Source of the DNA: JAHEKB01 sp049115575
GTDB lineage: Bacteria; Bacteroidota; Bacteroidia; NS11-12g; UBA9320
NCBI GenBank assembly: GCA_049115575.1
Contig: JAGDZU010000002.1
Location: 248,001 to 312,000 of the forward strand
DNA: 64,000 nucleotides
Direction of reading: 5' to 3'
The notes under the pieces are model-generated. The model had not been told where the DNA came from and did not search any database. It saw only the letters and a program-made list of their open reading frames with translations. Made by a program: the position numbers and the translations under genes. Of this stretch, positions 44,921 through 53,463 are shown piece after piece; positions within the stretch are counted from its first letter, which is position 1; every line of letters starts with the position of its first letter.

Positions 44921-47900
44921 GAATAGAAAAGCTCACATAAAGTTACTCATTTTCATTTTTGCCTTCCCAATTTCATCTTGGGCACAGGACTTATTACGTT
45001 TTCAAAATCTCGGTGTGAGTGATGGTCTATCTATGGGCACTATTACAGCCGTTCAAAAAGATGCTAATGGATATGTTTGGGCAGCCACTGCAGAAGGACT
45101 GCATAGATTCGATGGAAAAAACTTCAAAGTTTTTAAGCATATAGATGGAGTAAAAGGGAGTATCTCAGATAGTTATATTCTCACTTTACTTGCTCATGGA
45201 GACATACTCTACATTGGTAACCACAGTGGAATGGTGGACCTCTTTGACATCAATACACATGAAGTCACTACTCTCGAACTTGCACAGGTAGATGAAAGCT
45301 TTGACTACCCCATCACGTGCTTATCTTGGTTTCAAGATCGATTAATAATCGGAACTGAAGGAGGTGGTGTTTGGACTTATAGTCCCCAAAATGAGCAATT
45401 GGAAAAACATGCGGTCTACTATGAAATCAGCCCAATAATTACAGATGTAAAAGTAAAAGAAAAGCATTGCTATATAAGCTCTCTAACGGCTATCTATAGA
45501 TGTACAAAATCTTCAAGCGAGCTTTTATTTAGAACCGAAGGTGGGAGTATTTCAAGTTTCGATTTCTCGGGTTCTGACATCATATTTGGAGGAAATTCTG
45601 GCTTGTTCAAATGGCATTCTAGAGATGGTTCTATCACTGTAGAAGAGCTACCTAAAAGAAAGAGGAGGGTTAAGAACATAACCGATATTGTAGTTTCAGG
45701 AGAAGAACAGTGGATTGCCACCATGGGAGGTCTAGTTTATAAAACAAATGGGCAAATCCAACACTATACTTCCAATAACACAAGACCTTATTCTCTAGTT
45801 AATAACCAGATTAATCATTTGTTTGTTGATGACGAACAAATTGTTTGGGTAGGTACTATTGGTGGGTTGAGTAGATATGCTCCGCAGCTTAAGAAATTCG
45901 GCCTATTACAATACTTTGATTTCAAAGGGAAATCTCACAATAACAACGTCTACTATATTTACTATGGTAAGGATGACTTTATTTGGTTGGGAACCTTATC
46001 TGGGGGCTTAATTAAATTGAACTTGGATCATCAGATAGTTGATGTCTTTCCTGTAATATCTGATGGAGAAATAGAAACTAAAGCCGTAAGGTGTATATAT
46101 GAAGATTCCAAAGGGAATTTTTGGGTGGGTACTCGTGATGAAGGTCTTTTCTTGTTTGATGAATCTAGAAGATCATTTAAGCATATGAGAGGGGTAAAGG
46201 ACTTTGAGATTAGTAATAATATCATTAGAGCCATATATGAAGATTCAAAAGAGCGACTTTGGATAGGAACACAGAGTGGATTGAACAGATATGATGTAGA
46301 GAACAATAAGTATTATCATTTTTCAGCTGAACCTGCTTCTATTGCTAACAATTCCATTTATCAAATAACAGAAGATCCCAATAGTGGCCAGTTGATACTG
46401 GCAAGTTTTAGAGGCGGACTTCAATTCTTTAATCCTAGGTCTAAACATTTTGTGAGCTTGAAGTATCACGCAGATGACAGCACTTCTATTAGCAACAATA
46501 ATCTGATGTGCATGCAATGGATTAATTCAGACACCCTTTTGATAGGAACATATGGAGGCGGGTTGAACATTTTGGATATGGAGTCGAAAATAGCTACTCA
46601 TATAACGGAGCGAAATGGTTTGGTGAACAATGCTGTATATGGCATACTGTATGAAGGGAATGGCAAAGTTTGGCTTTCAACCAATAATGGAGTTGTACAA
46701 TACCACCTCTACAATAAGTCTTTTACTAATTTTAAGCCGGTTCACTATTTACAAAACACTGAATTTAATGAGGGAGCATTTGCGTCTTCTCCTAATGGTG
46801 AATTCTATTTTGGTGGGGTGAGCGGTTTCAATTTTTTTAAACCCAAAACTATTGCATATGATACGAGCTATCCATCTTTAAAGATTACAGGAATTAGAGG
46901 GGAATACAAGAATTTAAAGCAAAGTGAAATTCAATTGAGCTTTTTGAATTCGCGATTGGAAATTGACTTCATGGCATTGCATTACAGCAATCCCGAAGGG
47001 GTTATATACAAATACAAATTGTTGGGTTACGATCAAGTTTGGGTTGAAAGCTCACATAACAATACAGCAATTTACCCAAGACTGAGTCCTGGTCATTACA
47101 GTTTTCAAGTGGTTGCTGAAGATGAATTTGGACAGTGGTTAATAGAGCCAGTATTACTCAAGGTTTACGTTAAACCTCCGTTTTGGCAGATGTGGTGGTT
47201 TATAGTTCTGGTCTTGCTAGTTATTGGGGCAGCTATATATAGTTTGTTCAAGTTTAGAACTAGGGAGATAGAACGCAGTTACAAGCTTCAATTGGTAGAC
47301 TCCGAACTTAGCGCTTTGAGGAGCCAGATGAATCCACATTTCATATTTAATTCACTCAACAGTATTCAGTATTTCATATTGCAAAAACAACCCAAAGAAG
47401 CCTACACATATTTATCAAAGTTTGCTAGTCTGATGAGGAAGATCTTGCAGAACTCCAGATTGAAATATATTAGTATAGAAGATGAAGTAGAATGGCTGGA
47501 ATTGTATTTGGAAATGGAAAAGATGAGGATGGACAATACACTGGAATATGAAATAGATGTTTCAGGGGTTGATGATATTTCACAAAGCTTTATTCCCACT
47601 ATGCTGATTCAACCTTATGTTGAGAACAGTATTATTCATGGTCTTTTACCAAAAGAAGAAGACAGGAAGATTAGCATATCATTTGTGAAGCGCGAGAAGC
47701 ACGTTGATTGCATGGTAGAAGACAATGGAATTGGGCGAGATGCTTCAAAAATCATGAATGAACGAAGAAGGAAAAAACATAATTCAGCAGGAATGGCTCT
47801 AACTAAAACTCGACTTCGAATTTTGAGTGAAGGTAAAGGGGATTTTGATGTTCAAATTGAGGATTTACATGAGAATGGGGTAGCTTCTGGAACAAGAGTT

Positions 47901-47936
47901 AATATTATGATTCCATTAATTGAGCAAGATCAATAG
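44913..47936 (+). CDS. Sensor histidine kinase with propeller sensor (LytS/YesM-like)
   Basis: A 1007-residue kinase with a signal peptide (ending SSWAQ). The periplasmic beta-propeller is built from two-component-regulator propeller repeats (WAATAEGLHRF, VWVGTIGGLSRY, LWIGTQSGLNRY) to about residue 640. A Y_Y_Y domain follows (residues about 650-745), a membrane helix (MWWFIVLVLLVIGAAIYSLF), and the LytS-type kinase core with the phospho-histidine in NPHFIFNSLNSIQ. ATP-binding motifs are QPYVENSIIHG and VEDNGIGRDAS. The start is GTG, overlapping the regulator gene by 8 bases. The ligand is unknown. Confidence 0.92.
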   Translation: MYKNRKAHIKLLIFIFAFPISSWAQDLLRFQNLGVSDGLSMGTITAVQKDANGYVWAATAEGLHRFDGKNFKVFKHIDGVKGSISDSYILTLLAHGDILYIGNHSGMVDLFDINTHEVTTLELAQVDESFDYPITCLSWFQDRLIIGTEGGGVWTYSPQNEQLEKHAVYYEISPIITDVKVKEKHCYISSLTAIYRCTKSSSELLFRTEGGSISSFDFSGSDIIFGGNSGLFKWHSRDGSITVEELPKRKRRVKNITDIVVSGEEQWIATMGGLVYKTNGQIQHYTSNNTRPYSLVNNQINHLFVDDEQIVWVGTIGGLSRYAPQLKKFGLLQYFDFKGKSHNNNVYYIYYGKDDFIWLGTLSGGLIKLNLDHQIVDVFPVISDGEIETKAVRCIYEDSKGNFWVGTRDEGLFLFDESRRSFKHMRGVKDFEISNNIIRAIYEDSKERLWIGTQSGLNRYDVENNKYYHFSAEPASIANNSIYQITEDPNSGQLILASFRGGLQFFNPRSKHFVSLKYHADDSTSISNNNLMCMQWINSDTLLIGTYGGGLNILDMESKIATHITERNGLVNNAVYGILYEGNGKVWLSTNNGVVQYHLYNKSFTNFKPVHYLQNTEFNEGAFASSPNGEFYFGGVSGFNFFKPKTIAYDTSYPSLKITGIRGEYKNLKQSEIQLSFLNSRLEIDFMALHYSNPEGVIYKYKLLGYDQVWVESSHNNTAIYPRLSPGHYSFQVVAEDEFGQWLIEPVLLKVYVKPPFWQMWWFIVLVLLVIGAAIYSLFKFRTREIERSYKLQLVDSELSALRSQMNPHFIFNSLNSIQYFILQKQPKEAYTYLSKFASLMRKILQNSRLKYISIEDEVEWLELYLEMEKMRMDNTLEYEIDVSGVDDISQSFIPTMLIQPYVENSIIHGLLPKEEDRKISISFVKREKHVDCMVEDNGIGRDASKIMNERRRKKHNSAGMALTKTRLRILSEGKGDFDVQIEDLHENGVASGTRVNIMIPLIEQDQ

Positions 47937-48031
47937 TAGTAAACTCTGCCTATAGTAACGTTCTTCAACACTATTGCCAAATTCATTTAAGGTCTTTTAA
48001 TAGCAAAACACCAAACTAGTTAGAATATGAC

Positions 48032-48039
48032 TACCTTTG
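48032..48039 (+). promoter_or_regulatory. Candidate -7 promoter box of the cold-shock gene
   Basis: TACCTTTG matches the TAnnTTTG consensus exactly and lies 21 bases before the ATG of the cold-shock protein gene. A clear -33 TTG is not visible at the usual distance. If used, transcription would start about 15 bases before the ATG. Confidence 0.45.
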
Positions 48040-48060
48040 CATTAACATTTTTAAATTATT

Positions 48061-48252
48061 ATGAATACAGGAACAGTTAAGTTTTTCAATGAAGCCAAAG
48101 GATTTGGTTTCATCATTGAAGACGATTCTAAAACTGAGTACTTTGTTCACGTTTCTGGCTTAATTGATAGCGTAAGAGAAGGTGACCAAGTTGAGTTTGA
48201 ATTAAAAGAAGGAAAAAAGGGAATGAATGCAGTAAATGTCAAAAAGACATAA
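48061..48252 (+). CDS. csp: Cold-shock domain protein (CspA family)
   Basis: The 63-residue protein is a single cold-shock OB fold. RNP1 KGFGFI is at residues 13-18 and RNP2 FVHVS at 28-32. It should bind single-stranded RNA or DNA and act as an RNA chaperone. It stands alone with its own promoter-like box and a terminator. The leader is short, so no long thermo-responsive 5' UTR of the E. coli cspA type is present. Confidence 0.96.
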   Translation: MNTGTVKFFNEAKGFGFIIEDDSKTEYFVHVSGLIDSVREGDQVEFELKEGKKGMNAVNVKKT

Positions 48253-48275
48253 TAAGCACTCACAATAAAATTTTT

Positions 48276-48303
48276 AGCCTGGACAGTATGTTCGGGCTTT
48301 TTT
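48276..48303 (+). terminator. Rho-independent terminator of the cold-shock gene
   Basis: Arms AGCCTGGACA (48276-48285) and TGTTCGGGCT (48289-48298) pair fully with two G-U wobbles around a 3-base loop. Six T residues follow (48298-48303). The T run reaches into the aroE stop codon on the other strand (48302-48304), so the terminator is shared space with the convergent gene. Confidence 0.82.
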
Positions 48304-49021
48304 ATGCCTCATTCCAAATAGACCAAGATTCTTCGGCCTGCCTAACCAGCATTTTATAACCATTTAGAACTAGCCCTCCTGCTTTTTTTGCACTCTTTAG
48401 AAAAGGAGTTTCATGAGGATTATAGACCAAATCATATGCGATATGATTTGAAGACAATCCTACTTTGGGAAAGGGTATTTCTTGGGTAACATATCCATCT
48501 GTTCCTATAGGAGTGCAATTGACTAATAAATGATGGTTACCGATTAGATTCTCATCCAGCTCTTCAAAAACCAAATCGCAATTGCTGCGAGCAACTACTA
48601 AATAATTGATTCCAACATCTCTTAAGGCATACTGTATGGCTTGTGAAGCTCCGCCATTTCCAAAGATTAATGCTCTCATTGAACTCTTCAAAAAAGGTGA
48701 CAAAGTGTGAATGAATGCAGAATAATCAGTATTGTACCCAACCCAACTCCCATTTCTTTTCACAACAGCATTAACAGCATTTATTTCAGCTGCAATTGAA
48801 TCAATTCTATTTAGGTATTGTATGATTTCTTGTTTGTAAGGTATGGTAACATTGAAACCCTTTAAATTGAATTCTTCGGCTGTTTCAAAAAGATTATTCA
48901 AAGACTCCAACTCAAGATTGTGATAAGATGCCTCTATTTTTTCATTCTTAAACTTGGTTTCGAAATAGCTTTTTGAAAAACTATGATCGAGTGTTTTTCC
49001 TATAAGTCCATAGTGGTTCAT
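48302..49021 (-). CDS. aroE: Shikimate dehydrogenase
   Basis: AroE reduces 3-dehydroshikimate to shikimate with NADPH in aromatic amino acid synthesis. The substrate-binding segment GLIGKTLDHSFSKSYF opens the protein. The catalytic pair is Lys63 (NVTIPYK) and Asp99 (GYNTD). The dinucleotide-binding loop is FGNGGASQAI, and NCTPIG is conserved. At 239 residues it is compact but complete. Its ATG overlaps the stop of the DUF368 gene by 4 bases. Confidence 0.95.
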   Translation of the reverse strand: MNHYGLIGKTLDHSFSKSYFETKFKNEKIEASYHNLELESLNNLFETAEEFNLKGFNVTIPYKQEIIQYLNRIDSIAAEINAVNAVVKRNGSWVGYNTDYSAFIHTLSPFLKSSMRALIFGNGGASQAIQYALRDVGINYLVVARSNCDLVFEELDENLIGNHHLLVNCTPIGTDGYVTQEIPFPKVGLSSNHIAYDLVYNPHETPFLKSAKKAGGLVLNGYKMLVRQAEESWSIWNEA

Positions 49022-49974
49022 TTTTGTTTTGAGCCCATTTTAGCCAGCAAATAAACAATGCCTATTCCACCTAGCATTATGGCCATGGCTGGGATTAATT
49101 GAGCGTCTGTACCGTAAAGGAAATTACTGTCTAGAGCTTCCAAAGATTTTGGACTTATGCTTTTGCTGAACATCACCTTTTCCTCACCAGATGAACCAAC
49201 CCTTGTAGAAAGCACTTGTTGCCAAGGCCAAACCTTGTTCAAAGACCCCAAAAGGAATCCTGTGAGAAGAGCTAAGGTTTGATTTCTGTAACGTTCAAAA
49301 GTCCAGCTTAAGACTCGTGCGAAGCTGAATATGCCAACTATCAATCCAAGCCCAAATACAATGAGCATAGTTGTTTCTGGACCAAATGGCGATTCGATAA
49401 AACTTTTAATAGCAGGCATAATAACGGTATACATGCCTAATAGTAATAACACAAAACTACCGGATAGACCAGGTAGCATCAGAGCTGAAACAGCTAGCAA
49501 GCCTGATATAAAAACGAACCATAGAGATTCATTGCCTTGGCTTGGAGCTGCAATGGTTATCCAGTAAACAAATACAGTTCCTAATATGAGCAATGCAATT
49601 AACTTCCAGTTCCACTGTTTAACTTCTCTTGCAACCAAAGGAATGGAGGCCAATATTAATCCAAAGAAAAAACTCCAAATAAGAATGGGGTGATTTTCTA
49701 GAAGATGAGTAATTAGAAACAGACCTAGTCCAAAACCGACAACCATTCCAAAGAATAATTTCACCAGGAAGTAAAAGTCTATTTTATTCAAGACCGCTTT
49801 GAATCCTTCTTCTTTAAAAGTTTTTATTAGAGAGGGCTGTATAGATCTAATGGCCAGCAATAGCCTTTCATAGATTCCAGTAATGAAAGCAATGGTTCCT
49901 CCTGAAACACCAGGGATAACTTCAGCTATGCCCATAGCGGCTCCTTTTAAGGCTGTGCTTAGTATTTCACGCAT
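49018..49974 (-). CDS. DUF368 family membrane protein
   Basis: A polytopic inner-membrane protein (about eight to ten helices) with the family signature GAAMGIAEVIPGVSGGTIAFITGIYERLL near the N-terminus and the related LPGLSGSFVLLLLGMY repeat later. DUF368 proteins have been linked to export or recycling of isoprenoid-phosphate carriers in other bacteria, so a lipid-carrier role is possible here. I place the start at ATG 49974 (MREILSTALKG). The open frame up to 50058 would add 28 residues not seen in the family and would read into the promoter-like region of the divergent gene. It overlaps aroE by 4 bases. Confidence 0.87.
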   Translation of the reverse strand: MREILSTALKGAAMGIAEVIPGVSGGTIAFITGIYERLLLAIRSIQPSLIKTFKEEGFKAVLNKIDFYFLVKLFFGMVVGFGLGLFLITHLLENHPILIWSFFFGLILASIPLVAREVKQWNWKLIALLILGTVFVYWITIAAPSQGNESLWFVFISGLLAVSALMLPGLSGSFVLLLLGMYTVIMPAIKSFIESPFGPETTMLIVFGLGLIVGIFSFARVLSWTFERYRNQTLALLTGFLLGSLNKVWPWQQVLSTRVGSSGEEKVMFSKSISPKSLEALDSNFLYGTDAQLIPAMAIMLGGIGIVYLLAKMGSKQK

Positions 49975-49992
49975 TTGTGGGCAAAAGTACGA

Positions 49993-50020
49993 TTTGCCTA
50001 CTTCAATCGTTTTAACTTTG
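49993..50020 (+). promoter_or_regulatory. Bacteroidota-type promoter of the small lipoprotein gene
   Basis: TTTG at 49993-49996 and TAACTTTG at 50013-50020 match the -33 and -7 consensus of Bacteroidota sigma factor promoters, separated by 16 bases. The ATG of the small lipoprotein gene follows 10 bases later. It is the best match to the consensus that I found in the window. Confidence 0.65.
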
Positions 50021-50030
50021 CACAAAAGAA

Positions 50031-50159
50031 ATGGAACGTATGAAAAGGAAAATGGCAATAGTACTCTTGGTCTTGACCGCCTTGTTCCTCTTTGAGAGTT
50101 GTAAATCTCAAGGTTATAGCAAACGCAAAGCTAAAAGTTGTAATTGTCCAACTTTCTAA
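50031..50159 (+). CDS. Small lipoprotein, 42 residues
   Basis: A short open frame with the build of a lipoprotein. It has a basic N-terminus (MERMKRK), a hydrophobic core (AIVLLVLTALFLF), a lipobox-like FESC with Cys24, and a mature tail of only 19 residues rich in Lys, Arg and Cys, ending CNCPTF. ATG 50040 is an equally good start (MKRKMAIV). It has a good promoter match and its stop overlaps the stop of the neighbouring outer-membrane gene by 4 bases, as other real pairs do here. The function is unknown. The two C-terminal cysteines could bind metal or form disulfides. Confidence 0.65.
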   Translation: MERMKRKMAIVLLVLTALFLFESCKSQGYSKRKAKSCNCPTF

Positions 50160-51283
50160 TTCAGGCTCACTTTCTTAGGAGTGGTAGAGAAATGCCATCT
50201 CAAATAATTCTCCATAATCACATCTGCCTTTTGAAAGTCAATATTGTAGTTCATACCCACCCTGCTTAAAAAGGTCAAATTCTTGGCAACGTGTAATTCA
50301 CTAGCGATTCTGAAACTAACCATTTCCCTATTTTGATAAGGGTCTCCCACGTTTTTTCGTCCTTCTGAAAAGTACAGTCTTTCACCATAAGGTGCCTGAT
50401 ATTGGTATCCATCCCAATATGACATCACTATATGATAGTCGTGTAATTTTAATCTGGCCACAGCCAAATACCCTTTCCCATTGCGATATTTAAAAGGTGT
50501 AAAATCACTCAAGTCGTGAAAAAATGTAGCATGACCGGCAAGGTGAATAGCTGTGTTTTTACTGAACTTATGATCTAAACGCAAGCCAAAAGCATAGTTA
50601 TAAATAACGGAATTTGGATGTACAGACAAGTCTATTTCACCAGCTTGATGCACTGTAATACCCTGGCCATTGAGACTGAGTTTGGTCTTTTCATTGAGTA
50701 CAGGGTTTAAGTTTAGTGTTAATCCGGCATACATTTCCTCGTTTTTAGGATCGTCCTGATAAATCATTTGCGCCCAATCAATCCAGAAGTCATATTCTAT
50801 TCTTTTGTTCTCACGAATTACCTGAATTCCCTGTTCCATTCTTTTAGTTACAGACTGCTCATAATCCATCATGGGTTCTATTAGATTATGTTGAACGCTG
50901 CCTTCAAGATTCCCGAAAATGAGGTCATGCCCCCACAATCTGTATTTAAACTTGATGTATGGTTCTATCGTTCGAATTTGGGGGTTGCCAAAATCGTATC
51001 TCAGAAATAAACCGCCCATGATTTCAGCGTCCTCATTGAATTGATATTGTACATAGGGTAATAGATGAAATCCAGGAAAAGTTGATCCCTTATCCACGCG
51101 AGTAGTATACTCTGTGTTTCTGAAATAGTTCAAATTATCAAAATGAAAACTAATATGAGAAGAGTCAATAACTCGGTCGTATTTCTCTGCATCAAAGAAA
51201 GAATGATCATACTGACTGTATACAGAAGTGAACAAAAAACAAGTAAAAATGAAGCTTAATAGTGCACTTTTAGTAATATTCAT
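50156..51283 (-). CDS. Hypothetical outer-membrane beta-barrel protein
   Basis: I choose ATG 51283 as the start, giving a standard signal peptide (MNITKSALLSFIFTCFLFTSVYSQ). The roughly 350 mature residues alternate polar and aromatic residues in short strands separated by turns (for example AEIMGGLFLRYDFG, AFGLRLDHKFS, TFLSRVGMNYN), as in an outer-membrane barrel. I do not recognise a specific family and no motif suggests catalysis. It is divergent from the DUF3108 gene. Its 3' end overlaps the small lipoprotein gene by 4 bases. Confidence 0.7.
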   Translation of the reverse strand: MNITKSALLSFIFTCFLFTSVYSQYDHSFFDAEKYDRVIDSSHISFHFDNLNYFRNTEYTTRVDKGSTFPGFHLLPYVQYQFNEDAEIMGGLFLRYDFGNPQIRTIEPYIKFKYRLWGHDLIFGNLEGSVQHNLIEPMMDYEQSVTKRMEQGIQVIRENKRIEYDFWIDWAQMIYQDDPKNEEMYAGLTLNLNPVLNEKTKLSLNGQGITVHQAGEIDLSVHPNSVIYNYAFGLRLDHKFSKNTAIHLAGHATFFHDLSDFTPFKYRNGKGYLAVARLKLHDYHIVMSYWDGYQYQAPYGERLYFSEGRKNVGDPYQNREMVSFRIASELHVAKNLTFLSRVGMNYNIDFQKADVIMENYLRWHFSTTPKKVSLN

Positions 51284-51293
51284 GGTAGTTTGG

Positions 51294-51322
51294 AGCTGCA
51301 AATAAGCGGTTTTAGCTGCAAA
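51294..51322. repeat. Direct repeat AGCTGCAAA, 20-bp period, in a divergent promoter region
   Basis: AGCTGCAAA occurs at 51294-51302 and again at 51314-51322 with a 20-bp period, between the divergent genes at 51283 and 51372. A short inverted repeat ATGCA/TGCAT follows at 51336-51348. Such spacing places both copies on one DNA face, as in an operator. No matching regulator is next to it. Confidence 0.4.
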
Positions 51323-51371
51323 ATTGAACTATGGTATGCAGTTTGCATTTTATAAGTCAAAGAGAATTACT

Positions 51372-52166
51372 ATGAGAGCAATTAAATATGTATTGGTTTT
51401 TTGCACCGTGTTAATTAGCACGGCTTTTACCAACCAGACTACTTCGGTTGCAGGCTCTAGAGTTATAGCAAACGAAGCATTTACTTACGGAGAAGAATTG
51501 AGTTTTAGAGTTCACTATGGCTGGATTAATGCGGCCAAGATTACCATGAAAATTGCGCCAGAGCCAACAATAATAAAAGGTAGAAGTACTTATAATATTA
51601 CCGGTTATGGTAAGACCTTTAGGTCTTTTGATTGGGCTTATAGAGTGAGAGATCATTTTGAAACTTATATGGATAGTGTAAGTCTAGCTCCATTGAAATA
51701 CTTCAAAACTGTTGAAGAAGACAAATACCGAGATGTGGATTTGGTTTTCTATGATCATGAGAAAGAGTGGTTAAAAGGAAAGAAGAAGAATATGAATATG
51801 CCCGCATATGTGCAGGATGTGATTAGTGGAATCTACTACGCAAGATCTATTGATTTAGCCAATGCTTCCGTGGGACAAACATTTCCGCTCGATATTTATC
51901 TTGATCAAGAGATTTACAATTTGAAATTTAAATATATGGGCACTGAAATTATCAAATCTGATTTGGGTAAAGTGAAGTGCTATAAGTTAAGACCTCAATT
52001 GGTGGTTGATAGAGTATTCAAGGACGAAGATGATATGACAGTGTGGGTAAGCGCAGATGCAAACAAAATTCCAATTCGAGTCAAAACGGAAATTTATGTA
52101 GGCTCACTTAAGATTGACATAACCTCGCACAAAGGCTTGAACAATCCGTTTAGTGCTCTTCAATAA
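51372..52166 (+). CDS. DUF3108 domain protein, exported
   Basis: From ATG 51372 the protein has 264 residues with a signal peptide (MRAIKYVLVFCTVLISTAFT). The longer frame from TTG 51324 would put 16 residues in front of it. The body is DUF3108: EELSFRVHYGWINAAKITMKI near the start, the Y-RVRDHFETYMD block and a C-terminal VWVSADANKIPIRVKTEI. Members are periplasmic or outer-membrane beta proteins of unknown function. Its stop abuts that of the next gene. Confidence 0.85.
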   Translation: MRAIKYVLVFCTVLISTAFTNQTTSVAGSRVIANEAFTYGEELSFRVHYGWINAAKITMKIAPEPTIIKGRSTYNITGYGKTFRSFDWAYRVRDHFETYMDSVSLAPLKYFKTVEEDKYRDVDLVFYDHEKEWLKGKKKNMNMPAYVQDVISGIYYARSIDLANASVGQTFPLDIYLDQEIYNLKFKYMGTEIIKSDLGKVKCYKLRPQLVVDRVFKDEDDMTVWVSADANKIPIRVKTEIYVGSLKIDITSHKGLNNPFSALQ

Positions 52167-52769
52167 TCAGAAACGCAAGAAAACACTGGCTTTGGTCCAG
52201 TAGGTAGGACCAAGATTACCCGCTAATCCAATTCCAACATTTTTTATTGGAAAGTAATTTACCCCAAGAGGGGTAATGCTGGCGTTCACTCCTCTACCTG
52301 CAATAAGATCGGTTAGCTTTAAGATCTCGTTAATATTGTTGTTGGTAGTATTGGCATCTAGTTTTTCTCTTTTATAACCCAGCCGAACACTAGTATACAA
52401 TTCAAGAACATCGCTATTTATGGGGTAGTAAAATTTGGGTTCTAAGACAATAGCATACCTTTTAAAGTCAAAACTCAATTTTTCATCCACTACTACATTC
52501 TGAACTTCTGTTTCAAATGTATAGTCCCCATTTAAGCTCTGATGAGTAAAACCTAGTCCCAAAGCAAACATTTCAACTATCCTGTACTCATATCCCGCTA
52601 TTATTACAGCGGTTCCTTCTACATTCACATCTTTCTTCAGATTAAGAGCGGTTTTAATAATGCCCGATTTTAAGCTCATACCATAACCAAATTCGAGTTG
52701 ATGAGTTTGAGCTTTTAAACTGAAAACGGATAAAAGGCTAATGCATAGAATTAGTAGGGCGGATTTCAT
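52167..52769 (-). CDS. Outer-membrane beta-barrel protein
   Basis: The 200-residue protein has a signal peptide (ALLILCISLLSVFSLKAQ) followed by about eight short amphipathic strands (EFGYGMSLKSGI, GYEYRIVEMFALGLGFTHQSL, AGRGVNASITPLGVNYFP) and ends in a typical terminal strand (YWTKASVFLRF, with final Phe). This is a small OmpA/OmpX-like or PorT-like barrel. It follows tsaB by one base on the same strand. Confidence 0.75.
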   Translation of the reverse strand: MKSALLILCISLLSVFSLKAQTHQLEFGYGMSLKSGIIKTALNLKKDVNVEGTAVIIAGYEYRIVEMFALGLGFTHQSLNGDYTFETEVQNVVVDEKLSFDFKRYAIVLEPKFYYPINSDVLELYTSVRLGYKREKLDANTTNNNINEILKLTDLIAGRGVNASITPLGVNYFPIKNVGIGLAGNLGPTYWTKASVFLRF

Positions 52770-52770
52770 C

Positions 52771-53463
52771 TTAGGATAGAACGTTTTTTTTAGATGGAAT
52801 TATATGAACTGATTTTATGTAATTGGGTTCGTAATATGCCAAATCCTCAAATTCTTTGTTGTTGTATTTCTGCAAGGCAATATTGACCATATGTCTAGCC
52901 AAAGCATCAACTTCAACTACTTTGAGCTTGTTATGACCTAAAATTTTTGCTGTCTTTAAACTTCCAGTTCCGCCAATAAAAATTTCGTTTTGTAGATGAT
53001 TCTTAAGGAAATCATTGTTTACAGTGCAAAATGCTTCTGGCTCTATGAGTTCCAAGTTTGAATTAAATATGCCATAATAAACATCTTCTCGCCTTGCATC
53101 TATTAGAGCGCAGTACAGTTTGTCACCATCCTCTTCTTGCTCTTTTAAGGCTTGGGCTATACTCGCAAGTGAGCTTACAGAAATAATTGGAATATCATGA
53201 GCGAATGCTATACCCTTTGCCAAGCTGGCACCTATTCTCAAACCAGTATACGAACCTGGACCTGCACTTATAGCTATTGCATCTAGTTCTTGGATCTTGC
53301 ATTGCTGATTCTCTAATAAATCACTAACCATAGATGCTAACAATTTGGAATGGCTATTCTTCTCAAACACATTTTTCTCTGTTATCTGACCCTGATGTAA
53401 TAGGGCTGCAGAGCAAACATCAGCAGAGGTTTCTAAAAGGAGGATGTTAGCTGTGGATGGCAT
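52771..53463 (-). CDS. tsaB: tRNA threonylcarbamoyladenosine biosynthesis protein TsaB
   Basis: TsaB partners TsaD and TsaE in making t6A at position 37 of ANN-reading tRNAs. The start ATG 53463 gives MPSTANILLLETSADVCSAAL, the expected beginning; the TTG at 53505 adds 14 unconserved residues. The family signature AGPGSYTGLRIGASLAKGIAFAH is intact. The gene overlaps the end of the GT87-like gene by 17 bases, so the two are probably translated together. tsaD and tsaE are not nearby. Confidence 0.92.
   Translation of the reverse strand: MPSTANILLLETSADVCSAALLHQGQITEKNVFEKNSHSKLLASMVSDLLENQQCKIQELDAIAISAGPGSYTGLRIGASLAKGIAFAHDIPIISVSSLASIAQALKEQEEDGDKLYCALIDARREDVYYGIFNSNLELIEPEAFCTVNNDFLKNHLQNEIFIGGTGSLKTAKILGHNKLKVVEVDALARHMVNIALQKYNNKEFEDLAYYEPNYIKSVHIIPSKKNVLS

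Noticed and set aside
49975..50058. Extended N-terminus of the DUF368 protein
   Set aside because: The extra 28 residues are not part of the family and read through the promoter of the divergent lipoprotein gene; ATG 49974 matches the conserved beginning.
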